From: Anthoceros angustus
Taxonomy: Eukaryota > Streptophyta > Anthocerotopsida > Anthocerotales > Anthocerotaceae
Length of the DNA stretch: 64,000 bases
Reading direction: 5' to 3'
NCBI GenBank assembly: GCA_010909165.1
Contig: VJWM01000117.1
Coordinates: forward strand, 186,001-250,000
The notes under the pieces: generated by a model
Databases searched by the model: none
What the model was told of the DNA's origin: nothing
Seen by the model: the letters and a program-made list of their open reading frames with translations, nothing else
Program-made: the position numbers and the translations under genes
Shown: in pieces, positions 51,705 to 63,414 of the stretch
Layout of the letters: each line of letters opens with the position of its first letter
Position numbering within the stretch: the stretch's first letter is position 1

Positions 51705-52672
51705 TGTGGGCTATGCACTCGGGAGTTAAGAAATAAGTAGGGTTTCGCTTTTAGGATTGAAGGATAAATAAGGCAAAAGGAGGAATAAATTGGGGTAGCG
51801 CCGGACGAGGCTCCGGAGTATACTGACTGGAGGAACAACGGACCCCTGCAACTATGGCAAGCTCCGACTACGCCGAGTAACGGATAAGTCCGAACCCACT
51901 CAGTCAAAAGATAAGTACGCCAGTGAAAGTAACCTAGGAGCGGAGGCGTGAGGATGACGGCGGCGCCACGTGGACGGCCCCGAGTGGAGGTCGGCATGCA
52001 GAGGCAGACAGAACCTGCCGAGGCCGCATAGGCATTCACGCCCGCGCGCGCGCGCGAAGGCCGTGAAGCGGAAGCGAGGGTCGAGTAGCCATGCACTCGC
52101 ACGGACAACGAAGAGGCGCCTTCCGCAGCATTTTCCACAAGCGCCAAGGAGGGAGGCTGCCGCCGCGCAGCCTGCATAACCTCAGCCTTGCGCCCGCAAT
52201 CCGCTCGCGCTTCTTTTGGGCGCCCAGAGCGGGCGCCACAAGGTTGGAGCAACAACGCGCGGAGGAGGAACATCGCGCCGGACCGCCAGCAGCCACAAGA
52301 ACAAGAGGAGGAGAAAGCAATGGCAAAAAGCCGACGAAGTTCTGGGAGCCATGGACCGTGGAGCGAAACATTGTGACCCGCGCTATCCGGACTTCGGCCC
52401 CCGGAGGAAGCAGGGGAATTGGTGGAGTGGCATGGACGTGTTCCAAATGGTCTCGACCTTTGACAACTCTAGTCCGGAGTTTGCCCGAAGATGTCGCGAT
52501 CAACAAGGAGGTCCGATCCAAGAACCTCCGGAGGACTCGAGGCGATGGACCTTGAGGTCCCGAGGATGGCCTACAACCGCCCAAGGAGGAAGAAGGGCGG
52601 TGCCGAGCCCTTAAGGCGGGAAGATAGGCCACCGCGCCGCCGAGGCTCGAACGCAGCGACAACCAACGGATG

Positions 52673-53345
52673 GTTGATATCCGTCTGCTGGGATCGAGTA
52701 AGCCATGCACTCGCGCATGGGACAACGAAGAGGCGCCTTCCGCAGCTACTCGCGCCAAGGAGGGAGGTCACCGCGCAGCCCCCTCACAGCCTTGCGCCCG
52801 CAATCCGCCTCATCTTTTGGGCGCCCGCCAGAGCGTGGCGCACCGCAAGGTTGGAGCAAAACGCGCGGCGAGGAACATCGCGCCGACCGCCAGAAGCAGA
52901 ACAAGAGGAGGAGAAAGCAATGGCACCCAAAAGCCGACGGAAACTGGGAGCCATGGACCGTGGAGCGCAACATTGTGACCCGCGCTATCCGGACTTCGGC
53001 CCCGGGCCGAGGGGGTTGGGCGCAGAGTGGCATCCGGACGTGTTCCAAATGGTCTGGACCTTTGACAACGCTACTCTAGTCCGGAGTTTGCCCAAGATGT
53101 CAGCGGCGATCAACAAGGAGGTCCGATCCAAGAACCTCCGGAGGACTCGAGGCGATGGACCTTGAGGTCCCGAGGATGGCCTACAACCGCCCAAGGAGGA
53201 AGAAGGGCGGTGCCGAGCCCTTAAGGCGGAAGGGAAGATAGGCCGCCACGGCCGCGCCGAGGCTCGAACGCAATGACAACCAACGGATGGTTGATATCCG
53301 ATCCGCCGGATACCGAGTAAGGCGGTAGCCGGATCATTGTCCATT
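52673..53345 (+). repeat. LTR block B, copy 2 of 3
   Basis: It appears identical to copy 1 over most of its length (the ORFs at 52670-52978 and 50752-51060 are the same), with a missing base near 53093. Confidence 0.92.
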
Positions 53346-55300
53346 GGAACACACTCACCAAGGTGGATCACCTTGGTGATAACTGTTAGTATTCACGCAT
53401 GCGCTCGAGGAAGAAGGCGGTGGGAAGGATTATCTTGGGGTTGATCGAGGCATAAGCTAAGGAGGCGAAGCCTCGCCATCGGGGTGACCCATACGATTCA
53501 TGTATGGGGACATTTCGAGCTCTGAAGGAGGAGGCAGGCGGGCTCGGGAAGGGCTGGAGGCCACAGTAGGCGTGCAAGGGCGCCTGAGGTGGGGGTCGTC
53601 CTTGAGACCAAGCGGACTCGGAGGAGGGAGGAGGATTGGACTCCATCGTGGGCGAACCCCTCACCACCCGGGGAAGTTTGGGAGGCGATTCCCTTCCTCC
53701 TTTTGGTGCCCCTCGGGCGGTAGCCCGGATCATTGTCCATTGAACTCGCCACCAAGGTGGATCACCTTGGTGATAACCTGCTGGTATTCGCATGCGCCAG
53801 CTGGGAAGAGAGCGGACCGGGAAGGATTATCTTCGCCTCGGGCCTGTGAGGCACGTAAGCTAAGGAGCGAGAAGCCTCGCCATCGACCCCATACCGATTC
53901 ATGTATGGGGACATTTCGAGCTCCTCAAGGAGGGAGAGCTTGAGCGGGCGCCAAGGGGCCGGAGGCCCCGCTGGCAGAGCGTGCAAGGGCGCCTGAGGTG
54001 GGGGTCCCTTCAAGACCAAGCGGACTCGGAGGACGACCGGAGGATTCCTGACTCCATACGCTGAGCGAACCCCTCACCACCTGTGGAAGTTTGGGAGGCG
54101 ATTCCCTTCCTCCTTTTGGTGCCCTCCGAGCGCAGAGGGAGTGATGCCGAGGAGGGCGCTACGGCCCGCACCGTGCAATAACCAACAACCGGCGGGCTGA
54201 GCCCGGCGAACTCGGCGGGGCCGAGGCGGAAGGCGGTGCCGCCTGCGGCACCTCGGAAGGTGCGGTACCTTACCCACCTTGCAGGGGTAAAGAGGTGAAG
54301 AGGCGCCTTCCGCAGCTACTCGCGCCAAGGAGGGAGGTCACCGCGCAGCCCCCTCACAGCCTTGCGCCCGCAATCCGCCTCATCTTTTGGGCGCCCGCCA
54401 GAGCGTGGCGCACCGCAAGGTTGGAGCAAAACGCGCGGCGAGGAACATCGCGCCGACCGCCAGAAGCAGAACAAGAGGAGGAGAAAGCAATGGCACCCAA
54501 AAGCCGACGGAAACTGGGAGCCATGGACCGTGGAGCGCAACATTGTGACCCGCGCTATCCGGACTTCGGCCCCGGGCCGAGGGGGTTGGGCGCAGAGTGG
54601 CATCCGGACGTGTTCCAAATGGTCTGGACCTTTGACAACGCTACTCTAGTCCGGAGTTTGCCCAAGATGTCAGCGGCGATCAACAAGGAGGTCCGATCCA
54701 AGAACCTCCGGAGGACTCGAGGCGATGGACCTTGAGGTCCCGAGGATGGCCTACAACCGCCCAAGGAGGAAGAAGGGCGGTGCCGAGCCCTTAAGGCGGA
54801 AGGGAAGATAGGCCGCCACGGCCGCGCCGAGGCTCGAACGCAATGACAACCAACGGATGGTTGATATCCGATCCGCCGGATACCGAGTAAGGGCGGTAGC
54901 GGATCATTGTCCATTGAACTCGCCACCAAGGTGGATCACCTTGGTGATAACTCGCTGGTATTCTCGCATGCGCCCAATGGGGAAGAGAGGACCGGGAAGG
55001 ATTATCGCCTGCCCGCCTGAGGCACGCAAGCTAAGGAGCGAGAAGCCTCGCCATCAGTCGACCCCATACCGATTCATGTATGGGGACATTTCGAGCTCCC
55101 AAGGAGGGAGAGCTTGAGCGGCGGGGCCGGAGGCCCCGCCAAGTAGAGCGTGCAAGGGCGCCTGAGGTGGGGGTCGCCCTTCAAGACCAAGCGACTCGGA
55201 GGAGGACGATCGAGGATTCCTGACTCCATACGTCTGAGCGAACCCCTCACCACCTGTGGAAGTTTGGGAGGCGATTCCCTTCCTCCTTTTGGTGCCCTCC
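53346..55300 (+). repeat. LTR segment present two or three times around block B
   Basis: CACCAAGGTGGATCACCTTG, CGATTCATGTATGGGGACAT and GAAGTTTGGGAGGCGATTCC occur at about 53354-53700, 53750-54110 and 54925-55280. They correspond to the single stretch 30480-30830 of the 5' LTR. CACCAAGGTGGATCACCTTGGTG is itself an interrupted palindrome. Confidence 0.85.
54296..54920 (+). repeat. LTR block B, copy 3 of 3
   Basis: It enters abruptly after GGTAAAGAGGTGAAG and matches copies 1 and 2 (the ORF at 54316-54618 is identical to 52746-53048). Confidence 0.92.
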
Positions 55301-55689
55301 GAGCAGCAAGACAGTGAGGGAGCCGATGCCGGAGGGCGCTGGCGGCCCGACCAGACAATGCCAACAACCACACGGGCCGAGCCCCGACGAACTCAACGGG
55401 AGCCAAGAGGCGGAAGACGGTGCCGCTTACCAACGCAAAGACTGGTGCCGCATTCTTACCCCCGCCACTGAGTGGCAAGAGGTCAAGAGGCGTAAGGAGG
55501 GCGAAGGACGTGGCCCAAGGCGGGAGGTCAGCGGCCCCACCCAGGCAGTCTGTCCCCAGGAAGGGGCAAGAGCTTGCTCCGGACCCCTCACCTCCTCCGA
55601 GCCCTGTGGAGAAAGAGGGCACAAAGGAGTTAGAGGCCAAGAGGGCCAAGAGGGTGAGACTCGGACCTCACCACTCGGGACTGAGGTCT

Positions 55690-57590
55690 GATTAGGTCCA
55701 GGAACCCGTCCGGACTTACTCCGGTATGGAGGTCCTTGGCGGACCGATGCAGCTCCCTCTACGGACTTTGTGGGGCCTCACCGGTGATGGCCGTGGAAGA
55801 AACACAGTCACAGCTCGTCATGGACGGAATGCTTTGGGGTCTCTGGGGTGGAGAAGACCCGGAGGTGGAGGCCACCGGGAGGAGGATGGTGGAACTCAAG
55901 AGCAAGTGAAGGCGGCCCGGGGCAAAGGAAAAGGCGGAGTCCCTCGCTCGGATCGAGGAAGGAAGCCGGGTGGCGGAGCGGGCAGGCGGTTAGGCGGGGC
56001 CAAGGTTCTTTGTCTGCAGTGAAAGCAAGCTCGAGAGGCCCAGCGGGCGGAGGACCTTGCGGCGAAGGGAGCGGGGAGGCGGAAGAGGCCGGGCTGGAGA
56101 GCTCGACTGGGCGGAGGCGGCCCGGCCAGAGGGCCAAATGGGCGAGGCCTGTAAAGGCGGGCGAAGGAGCTGTGAAGAGCGACCGGATCACTACGCAGAT
56201 CGAACCGGAGAGAGTCACAGAAACCGAGGCTAACTCAAGGCCGACAAAGGCCTATGGAGGTGCAAGGGCCAAGACTGGGAGATAGAGGATCTCGAGTCAG
56301 TGCGGAGGTAGAAGGCGGCGAGATGGAGGCAGCGAGGACACTGCTGGGCTACAACTCCAAGATGCGTCGGAGGCGGCCCGGCCAGAGCAGGCCAAATGGG
56401 CGAGGCCTGCAAAAGGCGGCGGAGCCCAAGCCGGTGAAGAGCGACCGGATCACCACACGTGATCGAACCGTGGAGAGACAGCAGAAATGAGACACTCAAG
56501 GCCGACAAAGGCTATGTGGAGCAGTAAGGCCAGACGGGAGATAGGATCTCCGAGTACAGGGAGGTAGAAGGGAGGCAGCAGATGGAGGAGAAGGACACGC
56601 CGGAGCTACAACCCAAGATGCGCTTGAGCAGCAGTGATTCTCAGAGAGAATCCACGACTTCGAGCACGAAGCAGTGCCTCGGCTCCGTCGAAGGCGGAGG
56701 AAAATCGGCGACTATCGAGGTTGGGCGTTGCGAGCTAGAAGGAGGCTGGAGGAAGTCGGGAGTCGGACGGTGTCGACCGCTGGAGGGGTGGCGGAGCTAA
56801 AGGGAATGAGCGGAGGCGCGAGCTGGGCAGAAAGAAGGCTGCTGGTCCCGGTGAGAAAGGCGGAAGGAGCAGCTGCGCTATGGTAATGGTGGCGATGGAA
56901 GGAGAAGGAGGCTGAACAGCGGTACGGGGAGGTGACCGAGGCCCTTGTAGCCTCGCGTGATCTGACCGGCTCAAAATCTGGCGGAGAGGTGGCCCAACAA
57001 GCCATGACTCCGGAACACTTATGGCGGAGGAGTATCGGGTGCTCGGGCACCGTGGAAGAGCAATTCAACAAGTCGATTCGGACTTTGCCTATTACCGAGC
57101 TCACGAAGGCGATAGAAGCCTCTCGGCCGCTGCGCAGACGGACCCTGGAAGGCTCAAGGAGATGAAGGCCACGGCGGCCACAGGGACCCTAGTGGCCTGT
57201 TTGAAGATAATGAGGCGGCGGAGGAGCAGGAGGCGGAAACGAGGGGAGGCGGATCACGGAGGTATCCGACCGAGAGGGAGTCGGAGCTAAAGGCCGTAAT
57301 GAACGGAGCGCGAGCAATCGGAAGCGTAAAAGAAGCCGGTCCACCGAAAGGCGAAGGGAACGCCGCGCCATGGCGGTAAGTCAATGGAAAGGAAACGACG
57401 GAGCCGGAGGTGAGCAACAGCAGCAGCAGGAGGTGACCGAGGCCGTAGCCTCAGCTGACATGCCTGCCCACCACAACCGGGCAGAGGTGGTGGCCCAACA
57501 AGCCGAGCAAAGACGCCCACCTCCTAACACTTATGGCGAGGGAGTAGGGTGCCCGCACACGTGGAAGAGGCAATTCAACAAGTCGATCTG
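55690..57590 (+). pseudogene. LTR-borne coiled-coil ORF, copies in 3' LTR (1)
   Basis: It corresponds to 31186-32420 of the 5' LTR. The TVMDGMLWG codons lie near 55815, and helical Glu/Arg/Ala-rich segments run to about 57580 with an internal repetition (56090-56280 and 56350-56520 share AGGCGGCCCGGCCAGAG and GACCGGATCAC). It is heavily frameshifted. The function is unknown, as for the other copies. Confidence 0.45.
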
Positions 57591-58077
57591 ACTTTGCCTA
57601 TTACCACGCGAGCTCCCAAGGCGAGAAGCCTCGACGCCGCAGACTGACGGACCCCCGGAAGGCTCAAGGAGATGAAGGCCACGGGAGACAGGACCCTAGT
57701 GGCCCTGCTTGGAGATGACGGAGCGGAGAGGAGCAACCGGAGGAGCAGAACGAGGGAGCGCGATGCGAGGAGGTAAGCACCCCGACCTCACCATGGAAGG
57801 AGGGGCCAGCGAGTCACTTGAGCGATCGGGGCAGTGGAGGACTTGAGGGAGAGCCACGGAGGAGTCCGTGAGGGAGGGCGGGTGGGCGTGAGTCGGACTT
57901 TGTCCGGACCCGGAGGAGGCCGGACCACAGAGTCGGACCCCGTGTAAATCCGGACCACGAGGTCGGACCCGAACAAGTCCGGACCTAGCCGGCGGACCGA
58001 AATAAGCGGACTCCGAAGTTGAGTCGAGGCAGACCTCGAGGGGCCGGGCTGCGGCGATGGAGGCCCCGCCGACTTAC
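57537..58077 (+). repeat. LTR block C, copy 1 of 4
   Basis: It recurs exactly at 59136-59676 and with changes at about 59720-60250 and 60740-61270. It runs from GTGGAAGAGGCAATTCAACA through AGGAGATGAAGGCCACG and the GTCCGGAC cluster to GGGCTGCGGCGATGG. Confidence 0.9.
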
Positions 58078-59135
58078 TCACCGGATGGAGGTCCTTGGAT
58101 CGAGAAATGCCGGCCCCACTACGGACTTTGTGGGGCCTCACTGGGAAGAAACACGGCGAGTCCTGCCACCGCCATGGACGGAATGCTTTGGGGTCTCTGT
58201 GGCACAGAGAAGACCTGTGAAGTGGAGGCCACCCGAGGAGGATGGTGGAACCCAAGAGCAAGGCGGCCGAGGCAAAGGAAAAGGCGGAGTCCTCGCCGGA
58301 TCGAGGAAGGGAAACGCCGGGTGGAGCGAGGCCCGCGGTTCACAGATCTTAAGGTTCTTCACCGTCACAAGCAAGCCTGGGAGGCCCAAGCGGGCGGAGG
58401 ACCTTGCAGCGAAGAGGGAAGCGCAGCAGAGGCTAAGAGGCCCGCACAAGCAGAGAGCTCGACCGGAGGCGGCCCGCCAGAAAGGCCAAGGCGAGGCCTG
58501 CAAAGGCGGCGAGCCTAAGCCGCGGCAAGAGCGACCGGATCACCATGCACGGATCGAACCGGTGGAGAGACACAGCACCGAGGCTACTCAAGGCCGCAGC
58601 TATGGAGGGTGCAGGCCAGACTGGAGATAGAGGATCTCCGAGCACCGCAGGAGGTAGAGGGAGGCGGCAGATGGAGGATGAAGGACACGCTGAGCTACAA
58701 CCCAAGATGCGCTTGAGCAAGCAGTGATTCTCAACGAGAGAATCCACGACTCGAAAGCACTAAACAGAGGCCCCGCCTCAAGACGGAGGAAAATCGCGAC
58801 TATCCAAGGAGTTGGACGCTGCTGCTGGGAGCCGGAGGAAGTCCGAGCGACGGAGGTATCCGATCACCGGAGAGGGAGTCATGAGCTAAAGGCCGTAATG
58901 AACGGGAGCGCGAGCACCGGAAGCGTAAAAGAAGCCCGTCCAAATGAGAAAGGCGAAGGGAACGCCGCGCTATGGCGGTAAGCATGGCGGAAAGGAAACG
59001 ACGGAGAGCAAGTGAGCAACAAATGGCAATGCAGGAGGTGACCGAGGCCGCCTTGTAGCCTCACGTGATACGCCCCACCACAACCGGGCAGGAGAGGTGG
59101 CCCAACAAGCCGAGCAAAGACGCCCTAACACTTAT
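58078..59135 (+). pseudogene. LTR-borne coiled-coil ORF, copies in 3' LTR (2)
   Basis: This is another pass through the coiled-coil region, starting at the YGLCGASL/TDFVG segment (58105) with the AMDGMLWGLCG codons near 58170, then Lys/Glu/Arg-rich sequence. Its last part (58808-59135) is repeated at 60411-60740. It is frameshifted. Confidence 0.45.
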
Positions 59136-59676
59136 GGCGAGGGAGTAGGGTGCCCGCACACGTGGAAGAGGCAATTCAACAAGTCGATCTGACTTTGCCT
59201 ATTACCACGCGAGCTCCCAAGGCGAGAAGCCTCGACGCCGCAGACTGACGGACCCCCGGAAGGCTCAAGGAGATGAAGGCCACGGGAGACAGGACCCTAG
59301 TGGCCCTGCTTGGAGATGACGGAGCGGAGAGGAGCAACCGGAGGAGCAGAACGAGGGAGCGCGATGCGAGGAGGTAAGCACCCCGACCTCACCATGGAAG
59401 GAGGGGCCAGCGAGTCACTTGAGCGATCGGGGCAGTGGAGGACTTGAGGGAGAGCCACGGAGGAGTCCGTGAGGGAGGGCGGGTGGGCGTGAGTCGGACT
59501 TTGTCCGGACCCGGAGGAGGCCGGACCACAGAGTCGGACCCCGTGTAAATCCGGACCACGAGGTCGGACCCGAACAAGTCCGGACCTAGCCGGCGGACCG
59601 AAATAAGCGGACTCCGAAGTTGAGTCGAGGCAGACCTCGAGGGGCCGGGCTGCGGCGATGGAGGCCCCGCCGACTT
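59136..59676 (+). repeat. LTR block C, copy 2 of 4
   Basis: By reading it is identical to 57537-58077 (the minus frame at 59389-59577 repeats residues of 57788-58261). It then continues into different LTR sequence at 59677. Confidence 0.9.
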
Positions 59677-59719
59677 ACGCTAGGGGCCGATGTGGTGGCC
59701 CCACTGAGGACCGAGGAGG

Positions 59720-61270
59720 CGAGGGAGTAGGGTGCCCGCACACGTGGAAGAGGCAATTCAACAAGTCGATCTGACTTTGCCTATTACCACGCGAGCTCCC
59801 AAGGCGAGAAGCCTCGACGCCGCAGACTGACGGACCCCCGGAAGGCTCAAGGAGATGAAGGCCACGGGAGACAGGACCCTAGTGGCCCTGCTTGGAGATG
59901 ACGGAGCGGAGAGGAGCAACCGGAGGAGCAGAACGAGGGAGCGCGATGCGAGGAGGTAAGCACCCCGCACCTCACCATGGAAGGAGGGGCCAACGGGAGT
60001 CACCGGCGATCGGGAACAGCTGGAGGACTTCGAGGGAGAGCCACGAGGAGTCCCGTGAGGGAGGAAACCCGGTGGGCGTGAGTCCTGACTTTGTCCGGAC
60101 CGAGGGAGTCCTGACCAAGTCCGGACCTTAATAAGTCCGACCCCGAGGTCCGACTGAGACAAGGTCGGACCAGCCCGGACCTGTGAATAAGCCGACTCAA
60201 GTCTGTGAGTCGAGACAGACCTCGAGGACCGGTCAAGGCAAGAAGGAGGAGCCCCTTCGACTTACGCTTAGGGGAGCCGAGCGGTGGCCCCAAGGCGACC
60301 TGGGAGGCCGGAGGATGACGTGGTAACGGCTGTCGACCGCCGCCAGAGCCCAACCCGGCTGTGATTCCGGGAGAGGAGGGGCCCGCCACGGATCATCCGA
60401 TTGTGCGCGAGGAGTTGGACGCTGCTGCTGGGAGCCGGAGGAAGTCCGAGCGACGGAGGTATCCGATCACCGGAGAGGGAGTCATGAGCTAAAGGCCGTA
60501 ATGAACGGGAGCGCGAGCACCGGAAGCGTAAAAGAAGCCCGTCCAAATGAGAAAGGCGAAGGGAACGCCGCGCTATGGCGGTAAGCATGGCGGAAAGGAA
60601 ACGACGGAGAGCAAAGTGAGCAACAAATGGCAATGCAGGAGGTGACCGAGGCCGCCTTGTAGCCTCACGTGATACGCCCCACCACAACCGGGCAGGAGAG
60701 GTGGCCCAACAAGCCGAGCAAAGACGCCCTAACACTTATGGCGAGGGAGTATCGGCGCACACGTGGAAGAGGCAATTCAACAAGTCGATCTGTGACTTTA
60801 TTACCACGCCGAGCTCAAGGCGAGAGCCTCGACGACCGCAGACTGGAGACCGGAAGGCTCAAGGAGATGAAGGCCACGGGGACAAAGACAGGACCCTAGT
60901 GGCCCTGCTTGAGATGACGGAGCGCGAGAGGAGCAACCGGAGGAGCGTAACGAGGAGCGCGGATGCGGAGGTAAGCACCCCGACCTCACCATGGAAGGAG
61001 GGGCCAAGGAGTCACTCGGGCGATCCAGCTGGAGGACTTCGAGGGAGAGCCACGAGGAGTCCTGAGGGAGGAAACCCGGGCGTGAGTCCGGACTTTGTCC
61101 GACCTGAGGGGGAAGTCCGGACTCAAGTCCGGACCCCAGAATAAGACCCCGAGGTCCGGACCCCGAGACAAGTCCGACCTAGCCACCGGACCAGAATAAG
61201 CCGGACTCGTTCGGAGTCGAGACAGACCGAGGAGGACCGGCAAGAAGGAGGAGCCCCTTCGACTTACGCT
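59720..61270 (+). repeat. LTR blocks C copies 3 and 4 with repeat of 58808-59135
   Basis: Copy 3 (about 59720-60250) and copy 4 (about 60740-61270) are separated by a repeat of 58808-59135 (60411-60740). Each copy ends with GGAGCCCCTT-GACTTACGCT. Copies 3 and 4 are closer to each other than to copies 1 and 2. Confidence 0.85.
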
Positions 61271-62130
61271 TAGGGGAGCCGATAGTGGTGGCCCCACCGC
61301 GGGGACCTGTGGAGGCCAGGATGACGTGGTAACGGGCTTGTGATCACCGCCAGAGCCCAACCCGATGTGATTCCGGGAGAGGAGGGGCCCGCCACGGATC
61401 ATCCGATTGGGTGCACCACAACCGCTGACGGGGATTGACCACCCATTCCGGCGGGCCAGGGACCTTCCAGGTCGTGAAGGAGATAGGGGGATAAATGGTA
61501 GGCCGATTAGGGTATCTGGGCTATCATTTCGAATAGGGGTGTAATAAAGGCGCCACCTTGGGCGGATATAAGAGGGGTGAGGTGCTCTAGTAAAGCATCT
61601 TTCTTGGTGTTGATGCGTTCTTGCGGACCTTTGTGAGTCTTCTTGCTAACGTGAGTCCCGAGTCACCGAAAGGTGCACGGACCCGGGAGATTGATCAAGG
61701 TCCGGTGGCGGACTTAGCGTTGTGGTGTGTGCGGGGAAGGGTGGCGGTGATCCGTGCTCGTCAGGGCCGACATTTGGGCAGCGTGAGCGGAGGAACTCGG
61801 GAGGTGTAGAGCCGGACGGAGAGGCCAGCGAGCAGGAGGAGGTCGGCGTAACCAGCGTCTTTTCTAAGGCGAAGAGTGTGGCGTGAGGAGAGAAAGGGTG
61901 GATCGTGAAGGATGTATGTGAGCAATCGATGACGGGTCCTTAAGCGTTTAGCCATCAAGCTGTCGGTGAAACGTTGTGAGTAGTTAGGAGTATGTGTGTG
62001 TTGAGGAGCAGGCGCTAAGGGCGGTAGAATCACACGAAGTAAACGGGCCTATCATTCCCTTGGGAGCGGACTTCTTCCTACAACGACAGGGATTGTGCGC
62101 GGTGGCCATCGCAAAAAGTCATACGCCACA

Positions 62131-62135
62131 CACTC
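62131..62135. other. Gypsy right target-site duplication CACTC
   Basis: CACTC follows the terminal CA of the 3' LTR and continues as TTCTCTTCC, as in the uninterrupted locus at 20302-20315. Confidence 0.9.
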
Positions 62136-62985
62136 TTCTCTTCCACATTACCTATCTCACCTACATGCACGGTGGCTACTATGTCCTTGTACCAAGCTTT
62201 GGAAGAGACTAGGAAGATAGGTGACTACCGAATCAACTCTAACAAAAGATGCAAGATATGGACAACATGGAAGCTAGTCGAGCCAGAGTGAGAGTTTTAG
62301 TTGTGCAATACCTTCAAGAGAAGGTGGGACCACAAACAAACCCGTCAAGCCGAGTGTTTTGAGTGAAGGTGTTAGAAGTCAGAAAAGGTGTTAGAGATGT
62401 ATATCACCTATAAAATATACTCAACCAATACCTCACCAAAGGTTCCGCAGCTTGTCGAATGAAATGATGAGTAATTTGTATATGCTTTGATCTTGCAAGA
62501 AATACAGTGGTTCTTGGAGGGTGCTATGGCATTGATTATCACACCACAGCAGTTGTAGGCACCGCCCAAGTTGTCAGAAGCCTTGAAGAAAAGAACGATC
62601 CAAATAACTTCCCTAACCTGTGAAAGTGCCCCATACTATGCCTCCAGAAGATGTATGAGATAGTTGATAGCCTTTTGTTGGACCGTGATACAAACCTCCT
62701 AACAAGTTGCGTAGGCGGCCTATACTTCTCTTGTTGTCCGTCACACCCGCCTCAGAGAAGATGTACGATAGTTGATAGCCTTTTGTTGACCAGATACAAA
62801 CCTCCTAACAAGTTGCGTGGCCTATATTTCTCTTGTTGTCCGGGTCACCCGCCCACCGCCTCCGTAGAGTAAAAGGTGAGGTTCAATCGCCATTTGCCTT
62901 GAGTATCGCAATCCATGTCTCGAAGTTCCTTTAAGTAGCGGAAGATTCTCACAACGCCCGCTGAGCCTCTTGGGTTCTATGACGG
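62136..62985 (-). pseudogene. Copia-3 RNase H, copy B
   Basis: This is the second copy of 20307-21036, displaced by the Gypsy insertion. Shared words include GAAGAGACTAGGAAGAT, ATGGACAACATGGAAGCTAG, GATGTATATCACCTATAAAA, TGAAATGATGAGTAATTTGT and CCTTTTGTTGGAC. A 73-bp stretch near 62640-62720 (GATAGTTGATAGCCTTTTGT) is repeated at 62760-62840. Minus-strand RNase H codons are readable in pieces but with more losses than copy A. Confidence 0.8.
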
Positions 62986-63410
62986 TGATACTAATCCTCC
63001 TGCTTGGGTTTAGTGTTTGATTAGCATTAATTAATCTAAGTACTTATCTTTAAGTAAGTAATTAGTGTTAATTAATCGTGGTGCTTATGTTAATTAAGCA
63101 TTGATTAGTGTTAATTCAACATGGTTAGCAATAGCTGTGGATAAGCAAGTAATATGCTTTGGCATATTCCTTGCATATTATAGTGTATTCTTAGGATATT
63201 TAGGCATATCGATGTGATAGGATATCTTAGAATACGACGATGCCAAGGGCTAGTATATAGACCCTCCATCGAGGACAAGCCTCGATCATAATGGGTCCTC
63301 TAGATATGCAATGCAAGGGTGTTGAGGAGGCCAAAGGTATGATGTCGAGAGCGGTGAGGAATTTGCGTGTTGTTCCTCGTGGGAGGTGTGGCAGCCACGA
63401 TGTGCGAGCT
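62985..63410 (+). repeat. AT-rich LTR-like segment, copy B
   Basis: It matches 21037-21476: GGGTTTAGTGTTTGATTAGC, TTTAAGTAAGTAATTAGTGT, CTTTGGCATATTCCTTGCAT and TATAGACCCTCCAT. It ends at GAGCTACT and is joined directly to the repeat of 24370, which lacks the 2.9 kb present in copy A. Confidence 0.75.
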
Positions 63411-63414
63411 ACTC

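Larger units (their letters stand above)
49495..53350 (+). repeat. Tandem duplication: integrase end, polypurine tract and LTR start
   Basis: Unit 1 (about 49495-51425) and unit 2 (about 51426-53350) each hold the GPY/F end of integrase, the polypurine tract and the first 1.6 kb of LTR. The LTR start at 49773 is repeated at 51705, a period of 1,932 bp. Confidence 0.9.
29454..62130 (+). mobile_element. Giant Ty3/Gypsy retrotransposon with very long LTRs
   Basis: The element is 32,677 bp between TG (29454) and CA (62130), flanked by CACTC. It has a 5' LTR (29454-33616), a tRNA-Asp-type primer site, gag, protease, reverse transcriptase, RNase H, integrase, a polypurine tract and a 3' LTR (49773-62130): the Ty3/Gypsy order. 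The FMDDF-type RT motif and tRNA-Asp primer resemble plant Athila/Tat-type elements, an assignment that is inferred. Large parts are duplicated in tandem, and about 6.9 kb of foreign DNA sits between protease and RT. All genes are frameshifted as read. Confidence 0.9.
49773..62130 (+). repeat. Gypsy 3' LTR expanded to about 12.4 kb
   Basis: It starts like the 5' LTR and ends GCCACA before CACTC. All parts of the 5' LTR are found in order, but many are present two to four times, so it is about three times as long. The internal repeats are listed separately. The final 0.7 kb (61430-62130) matches the end of the 5' LTR, including TATA box (61567) and CCTTGGGAGCGGACTTCTTC. Confidence 0.88.

Noticed and set aside
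50828-54618. Identical 100-residue minus-strand ORF present three times
   Set aside because: It is the shadow of the plus-strand LTR block B; the three-fold identity reflects block duplication and not a gene family.
57359-61402. Minus-strand Pro/Ser-rich ORFs in the 3' LTR
   Set aside because: They are antisense shadows of the Glu/Arg/Ala-rich plus-strand coiled-coil frames and GTCCGGAC clusters.
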